A stretch of 64,000 nucleotides of DNA. It comes from Stenotrophomonas sp. SAM-B. GTDB lineage: Bacteria; Pseudomonadota; Gammaproteobacteria; Xanthomonadales; Xanthomonadaceae. The notes beneath the pieces are model-generated. The model saw only the letters and a program-made list of their open reading frames with translations, did no database searches and was not told the DNA's origin. Numbering within the stretch: position 1 is the first letter of the stretch; each line of letters starts with the position of its first letter. Position numbers and translations under genes: made by a program. This document shows, in pieces, positions 55,812 to 63,557 of the stretch. The DNA is taken from contig NZ_JABBXB010000001.1 of the NCBI RefSeq assembly GCF_013387485.1, forward strand, positions 516,001 through 580,000, read 5' to 3'.

Positions 55812-56882
55812 GTGCCGCCTTACGCCGGTCCTCCCGTAGCCTCCCGCCAGGGCGATGCCGCCAGTCCGCTGCGCCTGCTCGCATACCTGGCGTTGGCCAT
55901 CACCCTGATCGTGCTCGATGACCAGGCCGGCTGGCTGTCGCGCCTGCGCGCGCAGGCCAACGTGCTGGTGCAGCCGGTGTGGGCGCTGGCCGGCCTCCCG
56001 GGTCGCCTGGGCACCCAGGTCAAGGACAACGCGGCCAGCCACGGCCAGCTCGTCACCGAGAACCGCGAACTGCGCAACCAGCTGCTGATCGCCAATGCGC
56101 GCCTGACCCGCCTGCAGACCGCCGCGCTGGACAATGCCCAGCTGCGCGAGCTGCTCAACGTGGCCGAGCGCAGTGGCCTGGACGTGCAGCTCGCCCCGAT
56201 CCTGGATATCGACCTGGACCCGGTGCGGCAGCGTCTGGTGCTGGCCGCCGGCACCCGCGATGGCGTGCATGTCGGCCAGGCGGTGATCGATGCCGGTGGC
56301 CTGATGGGCCAGGTGATCGCCACCACCGGCAACAGCGCGACCGTGCTGCTGCTCACCGACCCCGACCACGCGGTGCCGGTCACCGTGGCCCGCAACGGCG
56401 TGCGCCTGATCGTCTACGGCCGTGGCGACACCCTGGAGCTGCGCGACATTCCGCTCAGTGCCGGGGTGGAAGTGGGCGACGAGATCGTCACCTCCGGTCT
56501 CGGGGGGCGCTTCCCGGCCGGATTCCCGGTCGGCAGCATCACCGCGCTGCGCCCGGATGACACCCATGCCTTCCTGGTCGGCGAGCTGAAGCCAGCCGCC
56601 CAGCTCGACCGCGGCCGCGATGTGCTGCTGCTGCGCCCGGGCGAGGCGATCCGCATCCCGCCGAACCTGCGCCGTGATGCCAGCGAAGCCGGTGGACCGG
56701 CCGCTGCGCCGCTGCAGGAGGGCACGCCGGCCGGCACCGCAGCGCCCGCCAATGCACCACAGGCCAACCGGCCCGGTCCGGCCGCACCGGTACCGGTGAC
56801 CGCTCCGCGCCGTGCCGCAGCCGAATCCACGGTAGTGCCGAGCCATGCTCGGCAGACCGAACCCGTGGAGAACCGGCCATGA
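55812..56882 (+). CDS. mreC: Rod-shape protein MreC
   Basis: 356 aa from the GTG at 55812 (MPPYAGPPVASRQG); the ribosome site is weak and the frame is open upstream, so the start is the least sure point. One membrane helix (about 18-37, LLAYLALAITLIVLD), a coiled coil (about 70-105, LVTENRELRNQLL), and the periplasmic double beta-barrel domain. The C-terminal about 80 residues are a Pro/Ala-rich tail and contain a REP element as coding DNA (56832-56854). It scaffolds the elongasome and activates PBP2-RodA. Confidence 0.93.
   Translation: MPPYAGPPVASRQGDAASPLRLLAYLALAITLIVLDDQAGWLSRLRAQANVLVQPVWALAGLPGRLGTQVKDNAASHGQLVTENRELRNQLLIANARLTRLQTAALDNAQLRELLNVAERSGLDVQLAPILDIDLDPVRQRLVLAAGTRDGVHVGQAVIDAGGLMGQVIATTGNSATVLLLTDPDHAVPVTVARNGVRLIVYGRGDTLELRDIPLSAGVEVGDEIVTSGLGGRFPAGFPVGSITALRPDDTHAFLVGELKPAAQLDRGRDVLLLRPGEAIRIPPNLRRDASEAGGPAAAPLQEGTPAGTAAPANAPQANRPGPAAPVPVTAPRRAAAESTVVPSHARQTEPVENRP
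56832..56854 (+). repeat. SMAG-type REP inside the mreC reading frame
   Basis: GTAG, TGCCGAGC, loop CAT, GCTCGGCA, in frame near the 3' end of mreC, where it encodes most of the peptide VVPSHARQ. It is the same class as the intergenic REPs in this window. Confidence 0.8.
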
Positions 56883-57364
56883 GCCGTCTGCGCGACAAAC
56901 CCTGGGTGCTGCCGGTCAGCCTGGTGGTGGCCCTGCTGCTCGGCCTGCTGCCACTGCCGGCCCTGCTGCAGCCGCTGCGCCCGTACTGGCTGGCGCTGGT
57001 GCTGGCCTACTGGGTGATCGAAACACCGGACCGGGTCGGGCTGGGCATCGCCTTCGCCAGCGGCGTGATCGCCGATCTGCTCTATGGCGGCGTGCTCGGC
57101 GAGCAGGCGCTGCGGCTGGTGATCCTGACCTTCATCCTCCAGCGCTTCCGCGCGCGCATCCGCTTCTTCCCGATGTCGCAGCAGATCCTGGCGATCGGCG
57201 GCCTGCTGTTCAACGATCGCATCGTCAGCGCGGTGGTGCACATCGTGGTCGGCGAGCCGACCCTGCCGTGGTCGTACTGGTGGGCGCCGCTGCTGGGCAT
57301 GGCGCTGTGGCCGCTGGTGTTCGTGTTGCTGGACGCCCTGCGCTTCGGGCGACGCGGGCGCTGA
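56879..57364 (+). CDS. mreD: Rod-shape protein MreD
   Basis: 161 aa, about five membrane helices, very hydrophobic (LVVALLLGLLPLPALL, LALVLAYWVIETPDRVGLGIAF). ATGA overlap with mreC. It completes the MreBCD inner-membrane shape complex. Confidence 0.95.
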   Translation: MSRLRDKPWVLPVSLVVALLLGLLPLPALLQPLRPYWLALVLAYWVIETPDRVGLGIAFASGVIADLLYGGVLGEQALRLVILTFILQRFRARIRFFPMSQQILAIGGLLFNDRIVSAVVHIVVGEPTLPWSYWWAPLLGMALWPLVFVLLDALRFGRRGR

Positions 57365-57365
57365 C

Positions 57366-59435
57366 ATGTACATGCGCCGCCAGGCCAAGAATCCGCATGC
57401 CGAGGCAGAACAGTTCCGGCGCCGCGCCGCGCTGGGCTTCCTCGGCGTGCTGGTGTGCCTGCTCGGCCTCGGCGGCTGGTACTTCAAGCTGCAGGTGATG
57501 GACCACGACATCTACGCCACGCGCTCGGAGGCCAACCGGATCAAGCCGCGGCCGGTGGTGCCGGGGCGCGGGATGATCTACGACCGCAACGGCCGGCTGC
57601 TGGCCGAGAACGTGCCTGCGTTCCGCCTGGACATCACCCCGGACAAGGTCAAGGACATGGACGCCACGCTGGCGGGCCTGTCGAAGATCCTCGCGCTGAG
57701 CCCGGAAGACATCGAGACCTTCAACCGGTCGCGCAAGGCCCGCCGCAGTTTCCTGCCGGTCACGCTTAAGCTGCGCGTCACCGATGAGGAGATGGCGCGG
57801 TTCGCGGTGGACCGCTGGCGTTTCCCAGGCGTGGAGCTGGAGCCGTACCTGACCCGTCGCTATCCGTATGGCGATCTGTTCGCGCACATCATCGGCTACG
57901 TCGGCCGGGTCGATGACAAGGACCTGGAGATGCTGGGCGAGGGCAATGCCGCGCTGACCCACATCGGCAAGTCCGGGCTGGAGCGCTATTACGAGCAGCA
58001 GCTGCGTGGCAAGGTCGGTTACGAGCAGGTCGAGACCAACGTACAGGGCCGGGCGATCCGCACCATCGGCCGGGTCGCGGCGCAGTCGGGCAGCGACCTG
58101 CGGCTGTCGATCGATGCCGACCTGCAGCGCGCGATGGTCGCCGCCTTCGGTGAGTTCGAGGGCGCGGCGGTGGCGATGGACCCGCGCACCGGCGAAGTGC
58201 TGGCGATGGTCAGCCTGCCGTCCTACGACCCCAACCTGTTCGTCAACGGCATCTCGCACGCCGACTTCAAAGCGCTCAACGACAACCCCTCGCGGCCGCA
58301 GTTCAACCGCCTGGTGCTTGGCGGCGTCGCGCCCGGTTCCACCATCAAGCCACTGATCGGGCTGGCCGGCCTGGACAGCGGCGTGCGCAGGCCAGAAGAC
58401 AAGATTCTCTCCACCGGCATGTTCTATCTGCCGGGCACCTCGCGCGGCTGGGGCGATGCCAACCGTGGGGGCCATGGCTGGACCGATCTGCGCAAGTCGA
58501 TCACCCAGTCGGTCAATACGTATTACTACAAGCTGGCGCTGGATCTGGGCATCGACCGCTTCGACCACTACATGGGCTACTACGGGTTCGGTGCGCCGAC
58601 CGGCATCGACCTGACCGGCGAGATCGGCGGCATCCTGCCGTCGCCGGCGGCCAAGTTCAAGGCGCGCAAAGAGCGCTGGTATCCCGGCGACACCGTCAAC
58701 GTCAGCATCGGCCAGGGTGACTGGAAGGTCACGCCGCTGCAGCTGGTGCATGGGGTGGCCGGCATCGCCGATGGCCAGCTGCGGCAGCCGCACCTGGTGA
58801 TGCAGCAGCGCGCCGGTTTCGATGCGGACTGGACCGCTACGCCGCCGGGCGAAAGCAAGCCGATCAGCCCGACGCCGGGCAATCTGCAGGCCGTGCGCGA
58901 AGGCATGATGGGCACCATGCAGCCGGGCGGCAGCGGTGCGCGTGCTGCCGCCGGAGCCCCGTATGTCATGGCCGGCAAGACCGGCACCGCGCAGGTGATC
59001 AGCCGCCGCGGTACCGCGGCGGTCAACCCGCGCAGCCTGCCGCTGCATCTGCGCCACCGCGCGCTGTTCGTGGGCTTCGCACCGGCCGACCACCCGGTGA
59101 TCGCGGTGGCGATCGCGGTGGAGGGCGGTGGTTACGGTGGCTCGGCGGCAGCACCGATCGCCCGCAAGATCTTCGACGCCTGGCTGCTCGGCAAGATGCC
59201 CGACGGCCTGGAACCGCTGGACAGTGAGCGCGGCACCACCGCGATCGGCATCACGGCGTTCGACGGGGGCGATGGTGCGGCACGTGAAGCGGGCGATGCC
59301 GCCGTGGCCGCGCTGGAGCTGCTGCCGGTCATGGTCGGTGTGCCTGCCGCGCCCGAGCCCGCACCGGCGCCGCTGCCCGGCGCCCCCGTGCCGAGTGCCA
59401 CCGCGCCGCCGACCGCACCGGAGCGGACACGATGA
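57366..59435 (+). CDS. mrdA: Penicillin-binding protein 2 (PBP2), elongasome transpeptidase
   Basis: 689 aa. One N-terminal helix (about 20-39), a pedestal domain (about 45-220, with RPVVPGRGMIYDRNGRLLAE), then the transpeptidase with Ser325 in GSTIKP, SVN at 382-384 and KTGTAQ starting at Lys538. A C-terminal extension of about 70 residues is rich in Ala and Pro. It cross-links new peptidoglycan together with the glycosyltransferase RodA encoded next. It starts 1 bp after mreD. Confidence 0.97.
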   Translation: MYMRRQAKNPHAEAEQFRRRAALGFLGVLVCLLGLGGWYFKLQVMDHDIYATRSEANRIKPRPVVPGRGMIYDRNGRLLAENVPAFRLDITPDKVKDMDATLAGLSKILALSPEDIETFNRSRKARRSFLPVTLKLRVTDEEMARFAVDRWRFPGVELEPYLTRRYPYGDLFAHIIGYVGRVDDKDLEMLGEGNAALTHIGKSGLERYYEQQLRGKVGYEQVETNVQGRAIRTIGRVAAQSGSDLRLSIDADLQRAMVAAFGEFEGAAVAMDPRTGEVLAMVSLPSYDPNLFVNGISHADFKALNDNPSRPQFNRLVLGGVAPGSTIKPLIGLAGLDSGVRRPEDKILSTGMFYLPGTSRGWGDANRGGHGWTDLRKSITQSVNTYYYKLALDLGIDRFDHYMGYYGFGAPTGIDLTGEIGGILPSPAAKFKARKERWYPGDTVNVSIGQGDWKVTPLQLVHGVAGIADGQLRQPHLVMQQRAGFDADWTATPPGESKPISPTPGNLQAVREGMMGTMQPGGSGARAAAGAPYVMAGKTGTAQVISRRGTAAVNPRSLPLHLRHRALFVGFAPADHPVIAVAIAVEGGGYGGSAAAPIARKIFDAWLLGKMPDGLEPLDSERGTTAIGITAFDGGDGAAREAGDAAVAALELLPVMVGVPAAPEPAPAPLPGAPVPSATAPPTAPERTR

Positions 59436-60544
59436 AGGTCTTCCTGCGCTGGGCGGTCGATATGGCCGTCCGCTTCAGCAGCTCGCTGGACTGGGTCCTG
59501 TGCCTGGCTCTGGGCGCGCTGATGCTGATCGGCCTGGCGGTGCTCAAGAGCGCCGGCGGCGACGGCCTGGTGTTCGCGCAGGGCGCGCGCTTCGCGGTCG
59601 GCCTGGCCGCGATGTGGGCGATCTCGCGCGTGTCGATCCTGCGCATCCGCTCGGCCACGCCGTTGATCTATGCGGTCTCGATGATTCCGCTGTTGGCCGT
59701 GTTCGTGCTCGGCACCGGCAAGTACGGCCGGCAGTGGCTGGATCTGAAGCTGTTCTACCTGCAGCCGGCCGAACTGCTCAAGGTCAGCCTGCCGATGATG
59801 GTGGCCTGGTATCTGCATCGCATGCCGCTGCCGCCGCGCTTCTCCACGGTGCTGACCAGCGCGGTGATCATCGGCGTACCGACCGGGCTGGTGATGCTGC
59901 AGCCGGACTTCGGCACCGGCGTGCTGATCGCCGCCAGCGGTGCGTTCGTGCTGCTGCTGGCCGGCCTGCCGTGGTGGTGGGTGGGCGTGGCGGTCGGCGG
60001 TGTCGCCGCGGCCGCGCCGGTGGCCTGGTTCTGGTTGCTGCGGCCGTACCAGAAGGACCGCATCATGATGTTCATGGACCCGGAGAGCGATGCGCTCGGC
60101 GCGGGCTGGAACATCATCCAGTCCAAGATCGCGATCGGCTCGGGGGGGGTCGACGGCAAGGGCTGGGGGCAGGGCTCGCAGTCGCACCTGAACTTCATTC
60201 CCGAGCAGACCACCGACTTCGCCTTCTCCGTGCTCAGCGAGGAGTTCGGCTGGATCGGCGTGGCCATCGTACTCGCGCTGTACCTGGTGGTGATCGGGCG
60301 CTGCCTGTGGATCGCCTCGCAGTCGCGCGATACCTATTCGCGCCTGCTGGCGGGCGCGACCGGCCTGGCGTTCTTCGTCTACGTGCTGGTCAACGGCGGC
60401 ATGATTTCCGGCCTGCTGCCGGTGGTCGGGGTGCCAATGCCCTTGATCAGTTACGGCGGTACCTCGGCGGTATCGCTGCTGGCCGGCTTCGGCCTGGTGA
60501 TGGCGGTACGTCGCCACAACCCGGTGCACGGCGGCTACGGCTGA
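59432..60544 (+). CDS. rodA: RodA peptidoglycan glycosyltransferase (first copy)
   Basis: 370 aa, SEDS family with about ten membrane helices. It keeps QPDFGTG near residue 155, the large extracellular loop with the putative catalytic Asp in PEQTTDFAFSVLSEE, and NGGMISGLLPVVGVPMPLISYGG (as GVPMPLISYGG) at the end. Overlaps mrdA by ATGA. Forms the PBP2-RodA synthase pair. Confidence 0.96.
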   Translation: MKVFLRWAVDMAVRFSSSLDWVLCLALGALMLIGLAVLKSAGGDGLVFAQGARFAVGLAAMWAISRVSILRIRSATPLIYAVSMIPLLAVFVLGTGKYGRQWLDLKLFYLQPAELLKVSLPMMVAWYLHRMPLPPRFSTVLTSAVIIGVPTGLVMLQPDFGTGVLIAASGAFVLLLAGLPWWWVGVAVGGVAAAAPVAWFWLLRPYQKDRIMMFMDPESDALGAGWNIIQSKIAIGSGGVDGKGWGQGSQSHLNFIPEQTTDFAFSVLSEEFGWIGVAIVLALYLVVIGRCLWIASQSRDTYSRLLAGATGLAFFVYVLVNGGMISGLLPVVGVPMPLISYGGTSAVSLLAGFGLVMAVRRHNPVHGGYG

Positions 60545-60710
60545 GCGTACGCGATGCGTACGCCGTGACCCTGCGGTACGTGTCGGCTAAGGTTTGCGGT
60601 GCCCACGCGTGTTACGGTCCTGCGCTCGCGCCGGCCCGCCTGTCGGGCCCGCTTTCTGTTCGCCGTGTCGCCTCCTGCTGTGCGTCGCGTCATCCACAGG
60701 AGTCGTCCGC

Positions 60711-61811
60711 ATGGTCGAACTACTGCAGCGCGCACGCGCCGTGTTCCATTTCTTTTTCCGCACGCTGGACCTGCCGCTGCTGGGCGCGTTGTGCCTGCTG
60801 ATGGTGGCCGGCCTGGCCGTGCTTCACAGCGTGGACGGTCCGGTGCATGCGCAGGCGATGCGCTACGGGGCCGGCCTTGCCGCACTCTGGGGGCTGTCGC
60901 GGCTGCCGGTGGTGGAACTGCGCGTGTGGTCGCCGTGGATCTACACGCTCTCCCTGCTGCCGCTGCTGGCGGTGTATGTGGTCGGCACCGGCAAGTACGG
61001 CCAGCGCTGGTTGAACCTGGGCGTGTTCTATCTGCAGCCTTCCGAGCTGCTCAAGCTCAGCCTGCCGATGATGATGGCGTGGTACCTGCACAAACAGCCC
61101 TTGCCGCCGCGGCCGCGCGCGGTGCTGACCGCCGCCGTGCTGATCGGTGGCCCGGCGGTGCTGATCCTGCTGCAGCCCAACCTGGGCACCGCGACGCTGG
61201 TGACCGCCAGTGGCGTGTTCGCGCTGCTGCTGGCCGGGCTGCGCTGGTGGTGGATGGCGGTGGCGCTGGGTGGCTTGTCGGTGGCGGCGCCGCTGGCGTG
61301 GTTCGGATTGCTGCGGCAGTACCAGAAGGATCGCGTGCTGACCTTCCTGTATCCGGAGAACGATCCGCTGGGCACCGGCTGGAACATCATCCAGTCCAAG
61401 ATCGCGATCGGCTCGGGCGGCATGCACGGCAAAGGCTGGGGGCAGGGCACCCAGGCCACGCTGGATTTCCTGCCCGAGTACACCACCGACTTCGCCTTCT
61501 CGGTGCTGGCCGAGGAGTTCGGCTGGGTCGGGGTGGCGGTGGTGCTCAGCCTGTTCCTGTTCGTCACCGCGCGCTGCCTGTGGATCGCCAGCCAGTCGCG
61601 CTGTGGATACTCGCGGCTGCTGGTCGGCACCACCGGCCTGGTGTTCTTCGTCTACGTGCTGGTCAACGGCGGCATGATCTCCGGGCTGCTGCCGGTGGTG
61701 GGCGTGCCCATGCCCTTGATCAGCTATGGCGGCACGTCGGCGGTATCGCTGCTGGCCAGCTTCGGGCTGGTGATGGCCGCGCGGCAGCATCAGCCGGTGC
61801 ATTCGACATGA
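60711..61811 (+). CDS. RodA paralogue (second copy)
   Basis: 366 aa from the ATG at 60711 with ACAGGAG before it; 166 bp after the first rodA. It keeps the same topology and very similar ends (FVYVLVNGGMISGLLPVVG, GVPMPLISYGGTSAVSLLA) and the loop PEYTTDFAFSVLAEE with the catalytic Asp. The conserved QPDxGT Asp is replaced by Asn (LLQPNLGTATL). Probably a tandem duplicate of rodA that has diverged; it may work with another transpeptidase. FtsW is less likely because the sequence follows RodA almost throughout. Confidence 0.92.
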   Translation: MVELLQRARAVFHFFFRTLDLPLLGALCLLMVAGLAVLHSVDGPVHAQAMRYGAGLAALWGLSRLPVVELRVWSPWIYTLSLLPLLAVYVVGTGKYGQRWLNLGVFYLQPSELLKLSLPMMMAWYLHKQPLPPRPRAVLTAAVLIGGPAVLILLQPNLGTATLVTASGVFALLLAGLRWWWMAVALGGLSVAAPLAWFGLLRQYQKDRVLTFLYPENDPLGTGWNIIQSKIAIGSGGMHGKGWGQGTQATLDFLPEYTTDFAFSVLAEEFGWVGVAVVLSLFLFVTARCLWIASQSRCGYSRLLVGTTGLVFFVYVLVNGGMISGLLPVVGVPMPLISYGGTSAVSLLASFGLVMAARQHQPVHST

Positions 61812-61923
61812 GGCCGGCATCCGCCATGCATTGCGCACGCGCCCAGGCGAAAACGCTTCCACGTGCAGGCATCGTCAAGCTGTCGCCGCAAAAGTGAGAA
61901 GTGGCGCACAGATATGAAGTGAC

Positions 61924-61937
61924 TTGATCTCGATCAA
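61924..61937 (+). promoter_or_regulatory. Perfect FNR/ANR-type binding site
   Basis: TTGAT CTCG ATCAA, an exact match to the FNR consensus TTGAT-N4-ATCAA. Its centre lies 41.5 bp upstream of the transcription start predicted from CACAAT at 61960-61965 (start near 61972), the spacing of class II FNR-activated promoters. Confidence 0.65.
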
Positions 61938-61971
61938 TGGACTTGTCGCAAACGGCCTGCACAATGGCGGC

Positions 61972-62280
61972 CCGCCAACAACGACGCGCTGAGCCAAGCA
62001 TCGCGAAGGGGGAGTCTGGCGGGGAGTAGTTGACCTCACAGGTAGAGAGGGCGAGGCGCGCGCTGGGGAGATGCGCGCCGCGCCGCTGCCGATCGGGTCC
62101 GGTTTGGCCGGTTGCGTCCGCGGGGATGGGGACGCAGCCGGCAGACCTCTTCGCCCGGTGTTGCCAGCGCACAAAGTGAGACGTGCGTCGCCGCCGCTGC
62201 CGGTCGTGGCGTCTGCCAGGCAGCCTTGCCGGAGGCGCGAGCGCGTTCCCGTTCCACCGCACGGTCGTCGTGCGTGAGGA
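61972..62280 (+). ncRNA. Candidate RsmA/CsrA-binding small RNA
   Basis: Predicted transcript from the FNR-type promoter. Stem GGCGCGC (62055-62061) with GCGCGCC (62073-62079) exposes TGGGGAG in its loop; stem TGCGTCC (62113-62119) with GGACGCA (62130-62136) exposes CGGGGAT. GGGGA or GGGGGA also occurs at 62009-62013, 62021-62025, 62128-62132 and 62291-62295. GGA in hairpin loops is what CsrA/RsmA binds. No terminator with a T-run is seen, so the 3' end is unknown, and the RNA could simply be the mltB leader. Hypothesis only. Confidence 0.25.
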
Positions 62281-62285
62281 TCAAC

Positions 62286-62402
62286 ATGAATGGGGAAGTG
62301 AGCCGAAGCGTCCTACACGCGGCCTTAACGGCATCGGTGGAACTCAGGCAATCCGTTGAGATTCATGGTGTTAGGGGTTTTAATTCATCCATGACCTGCT
62401 AA
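62286..62402 (+). CDS. Possible 38-aa small ORF upstream of mltB
   Basis: ATG at 62286 with GAGGA about 6 bp before it; the stop TAA ends 9 bp before the mltB ATG. Sequence begins MNGEVSRSVLHAAL and ends NSSMTC. It has no recognised domain. It could be a leader peptide coupled to mltB translation, or a chance ORF. Confidence 0.3.
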   Translation: MNGEVSRSVLHAALTASVELRQSVEIHGVRGFNSSMTC

Positions 62403-62411
62403 CCTGCCGCG

Positions 62412-63557
62412 ATGATTCGACGCTCCCTGGCCTGCATGCTCACGCTCGGTTTGGTCGCTTGTGCGACCCAGCCGCAGACTCCTTCACCGTCGCCGCAGGC
62501 CTCGGGGGTTCCCGTCACTCCCGCTGCGGGGAACAAAGGGCCGGCCGAAGCCGCCCCCGAGGCAGCGGGTGCCAACGCGGCCCCGGTCGATCTGACCCCG
62601 GTCCCGTTCGAGGTGGCGCGCGCCAACTTCGTGCGCGATACCGCGTCCCGCTACGGCATTCCCGCCGCGCACATCGAGGCGACCCTGGCCCAGGCGCAGA
62701 TCCGCGACCCGATCATCGCGGCGATGTCGCGCCCGGCCGAGCGGGTCAAACCGTGGAACGAATACCGGCCGATGTTCATCAGCCAGGCGCGGATCGAAGG
62801 CGGCAGGAAGTTCCTCGCCCAGCATCGCGATGAGCTGATGCGCGTGCAGCAGCGCACCGGGGTTCCGGCCGAGGTGATCGTGGCGATCATCGGCGTGGAA
62901 ACCAGTTACGGCGGCAACACCGGCAATTACCGCGTCCTGGATGCGCTGTACACGCTGGCCTTCAAATACCCGCGCAGTGGCGATCCGGCCAAGCTCGAAC
63001 GCGAAGTGCGCCGCGAGCTGTTCTTCCGCGACGAACTGGCGCGCCTGTTCGCGCTGACCCGCGATGAGAAGCTCGACATCACCGCGATCAAGGGCAGCTA
63101 CGCCGGCGCGATGGGCATGGGCCAGTTCATGCCCTCCAGCTATCTCGATTACGCGGTGGACGGCAACGGCGATGGCCGTCGCGATCTGTTCAACAGCTAT
63201 GACGACGTCTTCTCCTCGATCGCCAACTACTTCGTCAAGAAGGGCGGTTGGGTCCGCGGTGGCCCGGTCGCCGTGCCGGCCACGCTGCAGGCGGGTCGCG
63301 AGGCGTTCAATCCGACCGAATGGGCGCCGACCTGGAGTCTGTCCGAGCTGGCCCAGCGCGGTTACCAGCCCAGCGTTCCGGTCGCGGCCGGCCTGACCGC
63401 CACCCCGATCACGCTGGAAGGCAGCACCGGCAAGCAGTACTGGCTGGGCTTCCAGAACTACTACGCCATTACCCGCTACAACCTCTCGAAAATGTATGCG
63501 ATGGCCGTGTACCAGTTGTCCCAGGCCATCGCCGGACAGGAGTTGCCGCCGGCATGA
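62412..63557 (+). CDS. mltB: Lytic murein transglycosylase B
   Basis: 381 aa. Lipoprotein with lipobox LVAC, then a Pro/Ala-rich linker (about 20-65) and the SLT-like catalytic domain. The catalytic Glu163 is in IIGVETSYGGNTG; GAMGMGQFMPSSYLDYAVDGNGDG (as AMGMGQFMPSSY) is the MltB signature. It cuts glycan strands to 1,6-anhydro ends during wall growth. It overlaps rlpA by ATGA. Confidence 0.95.
   Translation: MIRRSLACMLTLGLVACATQPQTPSPSPQASGVPVTPAAGNKGPAEAAPEAAGANAAPVDLTPVPFEVARANFVRDTASRYGIPAAHIEATLAQAQIRDPIIAAMSRPAERVKPWNEYRPMFISQARIEGGRKFLAQHRDELMRVQQRTGVPAEVIVAIIGVETSYGGNTGNYRVLDALYTLAFKYPRSGDPAKLEREVRRELFFRDELARLFALTRDEKLDITAIKGSYAGAMGMGQFMPSSYLDYAVDGNGDGRRDLFNSYDDVFSSIANYFVKKGGWVRGGPVAVPATLQAGREAFNPTEWAPTWSLSELAQRGYQPSVPVAAGLTATPITLEGSTGKQYWLGFQNYYAITRYNLSKMYAMAVYQLSQAIAGQELPPA

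Larger units (their letters stand above)
61812..62411. other. 600-bp gene-poor region before mltB
   Basis: Apart from a possible 38-aa ORF near its end, no convincing protein gene is present. It holds a perfect FNR-type site at 61924, a possible -10 (CACAAT at 61960) at the right distance, two hairpins with GGGGA in the loop (62055-62079 and 62113-62136), and six GGGGA motifs in about 290 bp. It may encode a small RNA or a long leader of mltB. Confidence 0.6.
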
